Positions 45,089-55,378 are shown, numbered from the stretch's first letter. The stretch: DNA of 64,000 bases from Shewanella fidelis ATCC BAA-318 (GCF_000518605.1 NZ_KI912458.1:310001-374000); one strand, 5' to 3'. Program-made: numbers and translations. The notes: a model not told the origin generated them from the letters alone.

Positions 45089-47344
45089 ATGGAAACTCAG
45101 GTAACTCAGCCTGGACCTGCAGCCAAAAACCTATTGATAAACAATGGGACAACGCGCAGAGCAATCAAGGATAAAGCAGCCCAAATTGGTGTCACAGTTG
45201 GTGGCACTATGGTATTTGTGGCGCTGCTACTGATCTTCTTTTATCTACTTTATGTAGTAAAGCCAATTTTCGATAGCGCTGATGTTACCAAGGTGGTGAG
45301 TGCTGAATTTCATGACGCAAAGCCAGCATTAATGGTGGGCAGTGACGAGCAAAATGAAATCATGTACCGCGTATCACAACTCGGTAAAGTGGACTTTTAT
45401 GACACCCACACCTCACAACTATTAAGAAGCGAGCAAATTAATACACCGAGTGGCACACATGTTGTCAGTAGTTCAGCTGCTGTTCCTAGTGAGCAACGCT
45501 TTGCATTAGGACTCAACAATGGTCAGGCTATTATTGCAGGCGTTGAATTTGGGGTAACTTATCCAGATGATAAACGTCTTATCACGCCTAAGTTGCGTTT
45601 TCTTAATGGTAATGAAGCACTTACTGTTGATAATCAAGGCCGTGCGCTTAACAACTTAGTGTTCGACTATAGCAGCGATAAAATGAGTTTCGTTTACCAA
45701 ACTGACGACAAAGTTTGGCATCTTTCTCGCCAAGAAGGTGAAGAGAACATGATGACAGAAGAGGTGGAGTGGGTTGCTTACAACAGCATCATTCCAGATT
45801 CACCTGTTAATGTGCAGCAGCAGTTGATGACTCCCGATCAACGCCAATTGATTTTAAGCTCAGATAATAAACTGTTTATTTACAATATCCGTGATGCCGA
45901 AGCCGTAGAACTAAGCCAAGTGCTTTCACTTGGGCGTGCTAAAACCAAAGTCACTAATGTCACTCTGCTTGCTGGCGCCAGTTCATTGTTAGTGAGTTAC
46001 GATAACGGTGTTGTTCAGCAGTATTTCCAAGTGAATGGTGAGCAGGGGCGTCAATACAAAGAGATTAGAGACTTTGACGTTGAAGGTGATATTCACAGTG
46101 TCGCATCAGAGTTTTATCGTAAAAGTTTTGTCACCATTACTGAAAACGGCGAGTTAAGCTTGCTTTATACCACCAGTGAAAAGCAGTTATTTTCAGAAAA
46201 TCTTGGGCTTAAAAATCCAGGTACAGTCGGCTTTAGCCCGCGTTCGAATGCGTTAGTCGTAGAAGCTGATGGTAAGCTTAATTTGTTCCACGTCTCCAAT
46301 ACTCACCCAGAGGTGTCTTGGAGCGCTATGTGGCAAAAAGTTTGGTATGAAGGTTATCCTGAGCCGCAATATGTATGGCAGTCAACATCGGGTTCGGATG
46401 ACTTTGAGGCTAAGTTGAGCTTAATGCCGCTGGCGTTCGGTACAATGAAAGCGGCGCTTTATGCCATGTTATTTGCAACGCCGTTAGCGATTGCTGGTGC
46501 TGTTTATACTGCCTATTTTATGTCGCCTAAAGTGCGCGCGATTGTCAAACCGACGATTGAAATTATGGAAGCACTGCCAACGGTTATTTTGGGGTTCTTG
46601 GCGGGTCTTTGGTTAGCCCCCTTGATTGAAGATAACCTACCGGGGATTTTAACCCTGTTGATCTTATTACCTGTCTCCATCTTAGTTACCGCATTTGCTT
46701 GGTATAAATTGCCTGCAACTTGGAAGCAACGTCTCCCTGATACCTATCAAGAACTGTTGCTGCTGCCGGTTATTATCTTTGTTGGCTGGTTCTCATTTGC
46801 CATTAGTCCTGCATTAGAGTTGGCGCTATTTCATGGCGATACTCGTATGTTTATTACCAATGAACTGGGTATAACTTTCGACCAACGTAACGCGTTAGTT
46901 GTGGGGATTGCTATGGGATTTGCGGTGATCCCAACGATTTTCTCTATTGCTGAAGATGCGGTGTTCTCTGTGCCGCGCCATCTATCAAATGGTAGTTTGG
47001 CACTTGGGGCAACCACATGGCAAACATTGACCCGCGTAGTATTGCTTACCGCAAGCCCAGGTATTTTCTCGGCGGTGATGATGGGGCTAGGGCGTGCCGT
47101 TGGTGAAACCATGATTGTACTGATGGCTACAGGTAATACCGCGATTATGGAGTGGAGCGTATTTGAAGGTATGCGTACGCTTGCGGCAAACATTGCAGTC
47201 GAGATGCCTGAGTCGGCAATTGGTAGCTCGCATTATCGAGTGCTGTTCTTAGCGGCCTTCGTACTATTTATTTTTACTTTCTTCTTCAACACGATTGCGG
47301 AAGTGGTGAGACAGCGTTTACGTGAACGCTACAGCTCGCTTTAA
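45089..47344 (+). CDS. pstC: PstC, phosphate ABC transporter permease (long form)
   Basis: A 751-residue protein, more than twice the length of E. coli PstC (319). A membrane helix at about 33-58 is followed by a ~370-residue soluble beta-rich region with WD-like repeats (VLSLGRAKTKVTNVTLLAGASS), then a standard PstC permease at about 445-750 with six membrane segments and the EAA-type loop SNGSLALGATTWQTLTRVVL. First gene after the Pho box; GAGG ribosome-binding site. Confidence 0.93.
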   Translation: METQVTQPGPAAKNLLINNGTTRRAIKDKAAQIGVTVGGTMVFVALLLIFFYLLYVVKPIFDSADVTKVVSAEFHDAKPALMVGSDEQNEIMYRVSQLGKVDFYDTHTSQLLRSEQINTPSGTHVVSSSAAVPSEQRFALGLNNGQAIIAGVEFGVTYPDDKRLITPKLRFLNGNEALTVDNQGRALNNLVFDYSSDKMSFVYQTDDKVWHLSRQEGEENMMTEEVEWVAYNSIIPDSPVNVQQQLMTPDQRQLILSSDNKLFIYNIRDAEAVELSQVLSLGRAKTKVTNVTLLAGASSLLVSYDNGVVQQYFQVNGEQGRQYKEIRDFDVEGDIHSVASEFYRKSFVTITENGELSLLYTTSEKQLFSENLGLKNPGTVGFSPRSNALVVEADGKLNLFHVSNTHPEVSWSAMWQKVWYEGYPEPQYVWQSTSGSDDFEAKLSLMPLAFGTMKAALYAMLFATPLAIAGAVYTAYFMSPKVRAIVKPTIEIMEALPTVILGFLAGLWLAPLIEDNLPGILTLLILLPVSILVTAFAWYKLPATWKQRLPDTYQELLLLPVIIFVGWFSFAISPALELALFHGDTRMFITNELGITFDQRNALVVGIAMGFAVIPTIFSIAEDAVFSVPRHLSNGSLALGATTWQTLTRVVLLTASPGIFSAVMMGLGRAVGETMIVLMATGNTAIMEWSVFEGMRTLAANIAVEMPESAIGSSHYRVLFLAAFVLFIFTFFFNTIAEVVRQRLRERYSSL

Positions 47345-47429
47345 CCCATTGTTATGGATGATAAGAAAATGATGTTGAATAAAATTTCTCTAAATACAAT
47401 TTCGGCAATAGCCTTAAGAGGTTTAGCAA

Positions 47430-49082
47430 ATGGGTAAGTGGTTTAAATCGGGTTCTCCTTGGATTTGGATGACCAGTGGCGCAGTCAGTATCAGCTTGAT
47501 TGCTGTACTCGGTTTGTTGTTGCTTATTGCGTGGCGCGGCCTGAGTTACTTTTGGCCTGCTGACATTTATGAGTGGCAGATGAAAAACCAACAGGGTGAA
47601 CGTTATACCTTAATTGGTGAAGTCTATGATAAAGAAGAAGTACCAACAGAGCGTTTGATAGCTGCTGGGCACAAGTTTGACACCGATGTGGGCGACAGTG
47701 TGACCCGTTATTTGGTTAAAACAGGTAACCGAGAGTTTGTTGGCTTAGATTTTCGCTGGATCTTAGCAACCGATATTATATCGCGCAGCCAGCCTGAAAA
47801 TATTGCCGTTATTGAACGTAGTAAAAATGGTGATTTTTATGGTTTTCCTATTGCCATTATTGAAGACGGCAAGCGCTTAACCTCGCAAAATATCGAAGCA
47901 GATTTTGAGTCGTATATTGAGCGTGCTGTGGCGCTTAATGAGCAGGCGCTTAAACTACAAAAAGGTGTAATTGGTTCAATTAACTACGAGCTAGAAAATC
48001 TGCGCTTAAAAGCCCGCAGTTATGAATTAAAAGGTGAGTTGACTGAGTCTCGTCAAGCGGAAATTGATGCTGCTAGAGCTAAGCTTAATGCCGAATATTT
48101 AGTGGTGGAAAAAGAGTTCTTTGCACTGAAAACTGAGGCTGGGCGTGATGCTGTCGTTATTCGCGATATGCGCGGCGAAGAAGTTACTCTAAAAATGGAT
48201 ACCATTTTAGATGTAGCTTACGCCAACCGTTTAAGCTTTATCGGTAAAGTTGGCCACTGGTTTGTGGGTGTTGGTAAGTTTATTAGTGATGATCCGCGCG
48301 AAGCCAACACTGAAGGTGGTGTATTTCCAGCAATTTTCGGCACGGTATTTATGGTGATGTTGATGGCTGTGATTGTGACGCCATTTGGGGTTATCGCGGC
48401 TATTTACTTACACGAGTATGCCAAGAAAGGGCCAATTACTAAGATGATCCGTATTGCGGTAATCAACTTAGCTGGTGTGCCGTCAATTGTATACGGGGTA
48501 TTTGGTTTAGGCTTTTTTGTGTATATGTTTGGTGGCACGCTCGATCAGCTGTTTTATCCAGAAGCCTTACCGGCGCCAACCTTTGGCTCTCCTGGTGTAA
48601 TTTGGTCGGCATTAACCTTGGCTATTTTAACTTTGCCGGTTGTTATCGTATCAACTGAGGAAGGGCTAAGCCGCATTCCAAGCTCTGTTCGTCAAGGTAG
48701 CTTGGCACTGGGTGCAACCAAGGCTGAAACGCTTTGGCGCATCATTATCCCTATGGCTAGTCCAGCGATTATGACAGGATTAATTCTAGCGGTTGCCCGC
48801 GCAGCAGGTGAGGTGGCGCCACTTATGTTAGTTGGTGTCGTAAAACTTGCGCCAACGTTACCAATTGATATGAATTTTCCTTTTGTGCATTTAGAACGTA
48901 AGTTCATGCACTTAGGCTTCCACATCTATGATGTTGGATTCCAAAGCCCTAACGTCGAAGCAGCGCGACCATTGGTATACGCTACTTCATTCCTTTTGGT
49001 CTCGGTAATTGTGGCGCTTAACTTAACCGCCATCGGTGTACGAAACCACTTACGCGAAAAATATCGTTCGCTTGAGCATTAA
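47430..49082 (+). CDS. pstA: PstA, phosphate ABC transporter permease (long form)
   Basis: A 550-residue protein, against 296 for E. coli PstA. An N-terminal membrane helix (about 11-35) leads to ~230 soluble residues with a coiled-coil segment (about 165-225), then the permease domain at about 285-545 with EAA loop RQGSLALGATKAETLWRIIIP. Long PstC and PstA always pair in Vibrio and Shewanella, so the extra regions probably fit together. 85 nt after pstC; AGAGG ribosome-binding site. Confidence 0.93.
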   Translation: MGKWFKSGSPWIWMTSGAVSISLIAVLGLLLLIAWRGLSYFWPADIYEWQMKNQQGERYTLIGEVYDKEEVPTERLIAAGHKFDTDVGDSVTRYLVKTGNREFVGLDFRWILATDIISRSQPENIAVIERSKNGDFYGFPIAIIEDGKRLTSQNIEADFESYIERAVALNEQALKLQKGVIGSINYELENLRLKARSYELKGELTESRQAEIDAARAKLNAEYLVVEKEFFALKTEAGRDAVVIRDMRGEEVTLKMDTILDVAYANRLSFIGKVGHWFVGVGKFISDDPREANTEGGVFPAIFGTVFMVMLMAVIVTPFGVIAAIYLHEYAKKGPITKMIRIAVINLAGVPSIVYGVFGLGFFVYMFGGTLDQLFYPEALPAPTFGSPGVIWSALTLAILTLPVVIVSTEEGLSRIPSSVRQGSLALGATKAETLWRIIIPMASPAIMTGLILAVARAAGEVAPLMLVGVVKLAPTLPIDMNFPFVHLERKFMHLGFHIYDVGFQSPNVEAARPLVYATSFLLVSVIVALNLTAIGVRNHLREKYRSLEH

Positions 49083-49113
49083 TTGACGATTATCCTAAGC
49101 AGTAGGACAGAAC

Positions 49114-49932
49114 ATGATTTCAATAGATCAATCGGTAATGAAGACTGATATGCTAGACCTAGAAAACCTTACAGCAGAACAAACCGCGTTAGAGATCCGT
49201 AATTTGGATCTTAAATATGGTGATAAACAGGCACTGTTTGATGTGTCGATGAAGATCCCTAAAAAGAAGGTGACCGCATTTATTGGTCCAAGTGGTTGTG
49301 GTAAATCAACCTTGCTTCGCTGTATTAACCGTATGAACGACCTAGTAGATAATTGTCATATTGGTGGTGAAATTATGCTGCATGGTCAAAATATTTACGA
49401 TAAGCGAGTCGATGTAGCAGCCCTGCGGCGTAATGTGGGGATGGTGTTTCAGCGCCCAAATCCTTTCCCTAAATCGATTTATGAAAACGTTGTTTACGGT
49501 CTGCGCCTGCAAGGCATTAATAATCGCCGTGAACTTGACGATGCAGCAGAACGTTCATTGCGTGGCGCGGCTATTTGGGATGAAGTTAAAGACAGATTAC
49601 ACGACAACGCTTTTGGCCTATCTGGTGGTCAACAGCAGCGTTTGGTGATTGCTCGTGCTATTGCAATTGAGCCGGAAGTATTGTTACTTGATGAACCGAC
49701 ATCGGCACTTGATCCTATCTCAACATTAACGATTGAAGAGTTGATTACTGATCTTAAATCGAAATATACCGTTGTTATCGTGACACATAACATGCAACAG
49801 GCGGCGCGTGTATCAGATCAAACCGCTTTTATGTATATGGGCGAGTTGATTGAATACGCTGATACCAACACCATCTTCACTACGCCGAAACAGAAGAAAA
49901 CCGAAGATTACATTACGGGCCGTTACGGTTAA
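49114..49932 (+). CDS. pstB: PstB, phosphate ABC transporter ATPase
   Basis: A 272-residue ATPase. Walker A GPSGCGKS (about 62-69), signature LSGGQQQR (about 168-175), Walker [14 protein letters not shown] follow at normal spacing. The N-terminus is ~20 residues longer than E. coli PstB. It powers phosphate import through PstC and PstA and is followed at 20 nt by phoU. Confidence 0.97.
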   Translation: MISIDQSVMKTDMLDLENLTAEQTALEIRNLDLKYGDKQALFDVSMKIPKKKVTAFIGPSGCGKSTLLRCINRMNDLVDNCHIGGEIMLHGQNIYDKRVDVAALRRNVGMVFQRPNPFPKSIYENVVYGLRLQGINNRRELDDAAERSLRGAAIWDEVKDRLHDNAFGLSGGQQQRLVIARAIAIEPEVLLLDEPTSALDPISTLTIEELITDLKSKYTVVIVTHNMQQAARVSDQTAFMYMGELIEYADTNTIFTTPKQKKTEDYITGRYG

Positions 49933-49952
49933 TTGAGGTAGGAATTATTAAG

Positions 49953-50663
49953 ATGGAAAATATGAATTTAAATAAACATATCTCAGGGCAATTTAATGCT
50001 GAACTGGATGATATCCGTAATCGCGTATTAGCTATGGGTGGCCTAGTTGAGCGTCAATTGGAGCAAGCATTGGATGCGTTAGGCGCACTTGATGCTGAGT
50101 TGGCGCAAAAAGTAATTGAAGGCGACCATAAAGTGAATGGCATGGAAGTGGCCATTGATGAAGAATGCACGCGGATCATTGCTAAGCGCCAGCCCGCAGC
50201 CAGCGATTTGCGATTGGTATTAGCGATTTCAAAAACCATTACCGATCTTGAACGTATTGGTGATGCCTGCGTAAAAATTGCTAAAGCAGCGATGGATAAG
50301 CGCTCTAAAAATCAGCAACCTTTGTTAGTCAGCATCGAAAATATGGGGCGCCACGCAACCCGTACCTTGCACTCTACACTTGATGCTTTAGCACGTATGG
50401 ATGCTGATGTTGCATTAGAACTCCACAAAGAAGACAGAAAGCTTGATAGTGAATATGAAGGGATTATTCGTCAATTGATGACTTATATGATGGCAGATCC
50501 TCGCTCTATTCCTGAAGTGCTGGATGTACTATGGGCGGCTCGTGCGGTAGAGCGGGTAGGTGACCGATGCCAAAATATCTGTGAATACATTATCTACTAT
50601 GTAAAAGGCAAAGATGTGCGCCATATCTCTTATGAAGAAATGGAGAAAGATCTAAAGCTTTAA
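49953..50663 (+). CDS. phoU: PhoU, negative regulator of the Pho regulon
   Basis: A 236-residue all-helical PhoU protein with its two homologous three-helix repeats; each has the metal-binding E/DxxxD pattern ([16 protein letters not shown] near 97-112, [16 protein letters not shown] near 198-213). It mediates PstSCAB control of the PhoR kinase. Last gene of pstC-pstA-pstB-phoU; strong terminator follows. Confidence 0.96.
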   Translation: MENMNLNKHISGQFNAELDDIRNRVLAMGGLVERQLEQALDALGALDAELAQKVIEGDHKVNGMEVAIDEECTRIIAKRQPAASDLRLVLAISKTITDLERIGDACVKIAKAAMDKRSKNQQPLLVSIENMGRHATRTLHSTLDALARMDADVALELHKEDRKLDSEYEGIIRQLMTYMMADPRSIPEVLDVLWAARAVERVGDRCQNICEYIIYYVKGKDVRHISYEEMEKDLKL

Positions 50664-50761
50664 TGTTTTTTAGCAAATGTATCAAGTGTTGATGCGCTTG
50701 TTAATGCAAGAGGTGTGAGATTTAGTTCACAGTTTTAGTCAAATGTTGAGTTTGATAATAC

Positions 50762-50788
50762 AAAAAAGCAGCGATACGCTGCTTTTTT
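50762..50788 (+). terminator. Terminator of the pst operon
   Basis: AAAAAAGCAGCG-ATA-CGCTGCTTTTTT is a perfect 12-bp stem, 98 nt after phoU. Confidence 0.92.
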
Positions 50789-51233
50789 ATTTTTGAGCTA
50801 TAGACGAAAGCTACTGGCCGAGAAATAATGTATAGTGTAAGTGAATAACGTGTTGTAGCTCTCTGTTAATCAAATCCCATTTAATAGCTAAACCAGCCGT
50901 TTTACGGCGAGTTCAAGTTGGGTTATTCAATGTGATTTGCCAAAGCTTTCAAGGTAAGTAAGTGCTTATTGCTTAAGTAGTTCTAGTTGCTAAAGTGAGA
51001 GTAATTATTTTCTTGATTGGTATTAAGTTGTTAAATCGCAACCTGCAACATTTAAATTAGTAGATGTTGCCTGAGCATTAAACACGCTTAAAGTGAGCCT
51101 CACTTACAGGTTCAACAACACAATAATAACCCCGCCAGTGTATTGTGATTACGAATTAATCCACGACGCATAATGGCGGCCTTGTCGCGCAAGCTAGAAT
51201 AATTGCGTGTACTTCATTAACCCCGGTAATTTT
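50789..51233. other. Intergenic region before the BCCT transporter
   Basis: 445 bp, AT-rich, with no recognisable gene, RNA or strong operator. It must carry the promoter of the transporter gene. Confidence 0.5.
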
Positions 51234-53210
51234 ATGTCGATAAAATCGAGTATTAATCCACCCGTTTTCTTTTCGTCCGTTATATTAATAACCCTAATGG
51301 TGCTTGTGTGTGCTATTTGGCCGACACAATCACAAGACATTTTCAAAACTGCGCAATCATGGTTTGAGCTAAAAGCAGGTTGGCTATACATCCTTGGCGT
51401 AGCAGTTTTCCTTATTTTTATTATTTTTGTTATGGTCAGCCGTTTTGGCGATATTAAGCTTGGTCCTGATCATGCTGAGCCAGACTATACCTACAAGAGC
51501 TGGATCTCCATGCTGTTCTCTGCAGGTATGGGTATTGGTTTAATGTTCTTTGGTGTGGCTGAGCCGGTGATGCACTACATGGCTCCGCCAGATGCTGATC
51601 CGATGACAATCCAAGCAGCAAAAGATGCCATGAAGATCACTTTCTTCCATTGGGGGATCCATGCTTGGGCAATTTATGCTGTTGTGGCATTAAGCTTGGC
51701 GTATTTCTCTTACCGCCATAAGTTGCCGTTATTACCTCGAAGTGCTTTATACCCATTAATTGGTGACAAAATTTACGGCCCAATCGGTCATGCCGTTGAT
51801 ACTTTTGCGGTTCTTGGCACCATGTTTGGTGTGGCGACCTCACTTGGTTTTGGCGTGTTCCAGCTTAACTCTGGTCTGAACTTTTTACTCGACGTTCCAG
51901 TGAGTACCTCTATCCAAGTATGCTTGATTATCGGTGTGTGTGGTATCGCTACACTGTCGGTTTTCTCTGGCTTAGATAAAGGTGTTAAACGCTTAAGTGA
52001 GTTGAACCTATTATTAGCAGTATTATTGCTGATTTTTGTGCTCATCTTTGGTCCAACCGTTGAGTTATTGCAAGCATTTGTGCAAAACACAGGCGCTTAC
52101 CTTAGCGACATTGTAGGTAAAACATTTAACCTGTATGCCTATGAGCAAAAGAACGACTGGATTGGTGGCTGGACGTTACTTTACTGGGGCTGGTGGATCT
52201 CATGGTCACCATTTGTTGGTACTTTTATCGCGCGCGTATCACGCGGTCGTACTATCCGTGAATTCTTAGTTGGTGTTTTGTTTGTGCCATCGGCATTAAC
52301 ATTCTTATGGATGACAGGCTTTGGTAATAGTGCGATTGAAGTGATTTCAAATGGCGGCACTTATCTGTCTGATGCGGTATCAAAAGATGTGTCGGTTGCC
52401 CTATTTGTGTTCTTTGAACATATGCCAATGTCGACCTTGCTATCAACAATTGCTTTGTGTTTGGTGGTGACATTCTTTGTGACGTCATCAGATTCAGGCT
52501 CGTTAGTGATCGATAACTTGACTTCCGGTGGCGATCATAATGCGCCAGTATGGCAGCGTATTTTCTGGGCTGTTATGCAAGGTGTTGTTGCATCTGTATT
52601 ACTATTAGCTGGCGGGCTACAGGCATTGCAAACCGCTGCAATCGCCAGCGCGTTGCCATTCTTAATCGTCATGCTGTTAATGTGTTTTGGTTTATATATT
52701 GCGTTAAAAGATGATTGGCTTAAGATCAACAGTGTACAGTCACACAATACCAGCGTGCAGTTTACTAAAACCAACGTGAGTTGGGAGTCGCATATCGACG
52801 TCTTGTTGTCACACCCAAGTCAGCAAGAGGCACAAGACTTCCTTGATAATGTGGCGCAACCTGCGCTATCTAAGGTTTGCGATAGTTTCTTAACTCGCTC
52901 GATTTCAGCTGAGATCTTAAACTTTGATAATCGGATTCGATTTGTAGTGCACAGTGAGGAGCATAACGATTTTGTTTATGGCCTACGGATCCGTGCGTTC
53001 ACCATCACCAATCCACTAGAAAGCGAACTGGCAGAGGGCGATAATGAGTATTATCGTGTTGAAGTTTTCTTAGAGCATGGTGGTCAGCACTATGACGTGA
53101 TGGGCTTTACTCAAGAGCAGTTACTTGCGGATGTGGTAACACAATATGAGAAGTACTTACATTACTTGCATCTATCAAGTTCTGAGTACTTAGGTAGTGA
53201 AGCAAATTAG
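51234..53210 (+). CDS. BCCT-family transporter, BetT-like
   Basis: A 658-residue betaine/choline/carnitine transporter, close in length to the 677-residue E. coli BetT. Twelve membrane segments; GMGIGLMFFGVAEPVMHY and the core YWGWWISWSPFVGTFIARVSRG hold the family Trp/Gly motifs for substrate and sodium binding. A soluble C-terminal extension of about 130 residues, as in BetT, follows the last helix and is the usual osmosensor. Start chosen at the ATG at 51234; an in-frame GTG lies at 51207. No bet genes are adjacent. Confidence 0.85.
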   Translation: MSIKSSINPPVFFSSVILITLMVLVCAIWPTQSQDIFKTAQSWFELKAGWLYILGVAVFLIFIIFVMVSRFGDIKLGPDHAEPDYTYKSWISMLFSAGMGIGLMFFGVAEPVMHYMAPPDADPMTIQAAKDAMKITFFHWGIHAWAIYAVVALSLAYFSYRHKLPLLPRSALYPLIGDKIYGPIGHAVDTFAVLGTMFGVATSLGFGVFQLNSGLNFLLDVPVSTSIQVCLIIGVCGIATLSVFSGLDKGVKRLSELNLLLAVLLLIFVLIFGPTVELLQAFVQNTGAYLSDIVGKTFNLYAYEQKNDWIGGWTLLYWGWWISWSPFVGTFIARVSRGRTIREFLVGVLFVPSALTFLWMTGFGNSAIEVISNGGTYLSDAVSKDVSVALFVFFEHMPMSTLLSTIALCLVVTFFVTSSDSGSLVIDNLTSGGDHNAPVWQRIFWAVMQGVVASVLLLAGGLQALQTAAIASALPFLIVMLLMCFGLYIALKDDWLKINSVQSHNTSVQFTKTNVSWESHIDVLLSHPSQQEAQDFLDNVAQPALSKVCDSFLTRSISAEILNFDNRIRFVVHSEEHNDFVYGLRIRAFTITNPLESELAEGDNEYYRVEVFLEHGGQHYDVMGFTQEQLLADVVTQYEKYLHYLHLSSSEYLGSEAN

Positions 53211-53230
53211 ATAAATAGCAATGAAATCTG

Positions 53231-53260
53231 CCTAGACTCGATGATACAATCGAGTTTAGG
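53231..53260 (+). terminator. Hairpin after the BCCT transporter gene
   Basis: CCTAGACTCGAT-GATACA-ATCGAGTTTAGG forms a 12-bp stem (one G-T pair) 20 nt after the stop. There is no T run, so it may be a 3' stabilising hairpin or a leader element of yajD rather than a terminator. Confidence 0.4.
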
Positions 53261-53285
53261 TAACACACTTTAAATGAGAAATGTC

Positions 53286-53648
53286 ATGTCGACCAATCAA
53301 GGGCAAAGTAAATTAGATAGAGTATTAGCAGAGGCTAGGGAATATAAGGCAAAGCGTGAAGGTGGCTACCGCGAGCAAGCGCTAAAATTATACCCATGGG
53401 TTTGTGGTCGTTGTACTCGCGAATTTACCCATGCCAATCTGAGAGAGTTGACGGTGCATCATCGTGATCATAACCACGATAATAATCCTTCTGACGGTTC
53501 AAACTGGGAGCTACTATGCCTTTATTGTCATGATAATGAGCATTCTAAGTTTGAAGAGCTGATCCAGTACGGTTCAACCACTGAAACTAAAGTTGAAGCA
53601 GCCACTTATAACCCATTTGCTGATTTAAAGAGCATGATGAAGAAGTAA
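53286..53648 (+). CDS. yajD: YajD-like HNH nuclease
   Basis: A 120-residue HNH-fold protein. The zinc/HNH segments YPWVCGRCTREF, LTVHHRDHNHDNNP and LLCLYCHDNEHSKF match YajD closely and the ending PFADLKSMMKK is the family C-terminus. Probable DNA endonuclease of unknown role. Start at 53286 preferred over 53274 by homology. Confidence 0.93.
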   Translation: MSTNQGQSKLDRVLAEAREYKAKREGGYREQALKLYPWVCGRCTREFTHANLRELTVHHRDHNHDNNPSDGSNWELLCLYCHDNEHSKFEELIQYGSTTETKVEAATYNPFADLKSMMKK

Positions 53649-53666
53649 CGGGTTTCTCCGTTGAGT

Positions 53667-53693
53667 AAAAAGCCGCTTGTTAGCGGCTTTTTT
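53667..53693. terminator. Bidirectional terminator, yajD/DUF1289
   Basis: AAAAAGCCGCT-TGTT-AGCGGCTTTTT is a perfect 11-bp stem between convergent genes, 18 nt after yajD. Confidence 0.9.
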
Positions 53694-53703
53694 GTGGCTG
53701 CAT

Positions 53704-53943
53704 TTAATTGACTTCTTTTATACGTTTTTCAGCTTCCAACCACTTATCACGGCTTAAAATACCGTTATTCTCGCCGCCTTGCATGTAGGCTTTACGTTCA
53801 CTGATATTTTGCCAAATTTGTGCTTTACGCTCATCGTCAGCCTTTCCCCAGCCAACAATCTCGTCAATATGGCGAAAACAACCCATACAGTAATCGTCAT
53901 CATTCAGTCCACAGCGGGCAACGCAAGGTGATTGCATAGTCAA
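53704..53943 (-). CDS. DUF1289 cysteine-rich small protein
   Basis: A 79-residue protein. The N-terminal CVARCGLNDDDYCMGCFRH has the four Cys (C-x3-C-x7-C-x2-C) of DUF1289, probably a metal or Fe-S site. Widespread in proteobacteria, function unknown. Single gene, convergent with yajD. Confidence 0.87.
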   Translation of the reverse strand: MTMQSPCVARCGLNDDDYCMGCFRHIDEIVGWGKADDERKAQIWQNISERKAYMQGGENNGILSRDKWLEAEKRIKEVN

Positions 53944-54173
53944 ATTAACTTGTTATTTATTAGAATTTGCCACAGATCTTAAGTGAGAGGTCGATAACTT
54001 ACAAGAGGAGCTAAGCTCGCTCACTAAATTGTTATTATGTGTGCTACATAACCTGTGTGAATAGTCCATAATTGACATAGCAATAGGTAACAAGATAAAA
54101 CCAGTGATAGTATTGGTATATATTTGCCTATAGGCTTTTAAATTCAATGTTTTGTGTGTTTTTTGGAGGAGTT

Positions 54174-55346
54174 ATGAAAGCGGTGTTTCGCTTTTGTTTT
54201 GCCGCTGTTGCGGCGGCACTGTTAAATGGCTGTTCGTTACTAGAAGTAAAATTGGAAAGTGGTATCGAGCCTCTGCCTCAAGAGCAGTTAAATATGCGAG
54301 TATTTAGTCGAGATTTCAGCACGGTGTTTTACAGCCAAGTTGAAAGTGCGGCAGATTTGATTGAGCGTAATACTGATAGCATTCCAGTAAAATCAAATAC
54401 CTTAATGTGGAAGATTAATGCTGAGCAGAACTTACAGCATACGATTTTCCAAGCTTCACCAACGGCAGCGATGCTTGATACTTGGGTATTTACCGAGCAA
54501 ATGGTGGAGTTTTTCGAGACAGGTGCAGGTAAGAACGTATTTAGTGAGCAGCAAGCTGTTGCAGTTGAAGCAAGTATTAAATTACGTGATCAATTTGAAC
54601 GTACTGTAAAGAATTTCGGTGCGGCTAAATTTAGTAAAAACCAAGAGTTTGTAAAGCAGTATGTGGCGAGTCATCCAATCAAAGATATGGCATTCGCCCG
54701 TGAGTCTGCATTCACTGATTGGTTAGACTTTCATCAAATTAGTGAGTTTGATGCAATCACCACCTTTGGTACCGTGCCTGAGGTCATGAGTGACATTTCC
54801 GACCGTATGGCAATGATTGCTGAGCAAATGCCTAAAATCTTAGGTTGGAAAGCGGAGCTGTATGCACTGCATTCAAATATCAATGCCGATGAAATTCAAC
54901 GTACGTTAACTAGCATTAGTGATACTTCAGCGAAGTTTCAGCAATTAATGGCGCAAAGCCCAGAGATGATGCAAGCGCTAGCGGTTGATATGCGTAAAGA
55001 GTTGACGCCATTGTTAGCCCAACTGAGCGCCGATACTGACGACAAGTTGGCGCAGTTATCCCTTGAGCGCCAAGCATTAGAGTTAATGGTGAAAAATGAG
55101 CGCCAAGCATTAGAAACCATGGTGGCTCGTGAGCGCGCTGCTGCAGCGATGGATTTAGAGCAGATTTCGCAAAACGCGGTAGAAGTAGTGTTTCAAGAGA
55201 TCACTAAAACCCTTAAAAGCTTAATTCTGTATTTTGTACTGTTTTTAGTTGTGGTGTTTTTTGCCCCATTAGGCCTAGGTGTTTGGCTAGGTAAACGGAT
55301 GCAAATTAAAAAGCAAACAGCGACAGAGCTAAAGACAAAAGCATAA
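54174..55346 (+). CDS. Unrecognised coiled-coil lipoprotein with C-terminal membrane helix
   Basis: A 390-residue protein not assigned to a known family. The ATG at 54174 follows GGAGGAG. A lipoprotein-type signal ends in LLNGC (Cys at about 20). Residues 25-240 are helical; 250-340 are a long coiled coil with a short tandem repeat (LERQALELMVKNERQALETM); a single strongly hydrophobic segment follows at about 348-372 (LILYFVLFLVVVFFAPLGLG) and a basic tail. Having both a lipid anchor and a C-terminal helix is unusual. Parts resemble the coiled-coil of chemoreceptor-like proteins, but no receptor motif is seen. Single gene with a hairpin after it. Confidence 0.75.
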   Translation: MKAVFRFCFAAVAAALLNGCSLLEVKLESGIEPLPQEQLNMRVFSRDFSTVFYSQVESAADLIERNTDSIPVKSNTLMWKINAEQNLQHTIFQASPTAAMLDTWVFTEQMVEFFETGAGKNVFSEQQAVAVEASIKLRDQFERTVKNFGAAKFSKNQEFVKQYVASHPIKDMAFARESAFTDWLDFHQISEFDAITTFGTVPEVMSDISDRMAMIAEQMPKILGWKAELYALHSNINADEIQRTLTSISDTSAKFQQLMAQSPEMMQALAVDMRKELTPLLAQLSADTDDKLAQLSLERQALELMVKNERQALETMVARERAAAAMDLEQISQNAVEVVFQEITKTLKSLILYFVLFLVVVFFAPLGLGVWLGKRMQIKKQTATELKTKA

Positions 55347-55378
55347 TACGTTAGATATAACTAAGCCATGATAAACTG

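Noticed and set aside
46831..47193. 120-residue minus-strand frame in pstC
   Set aside because: Antisense to the conserved PstC permease domain.
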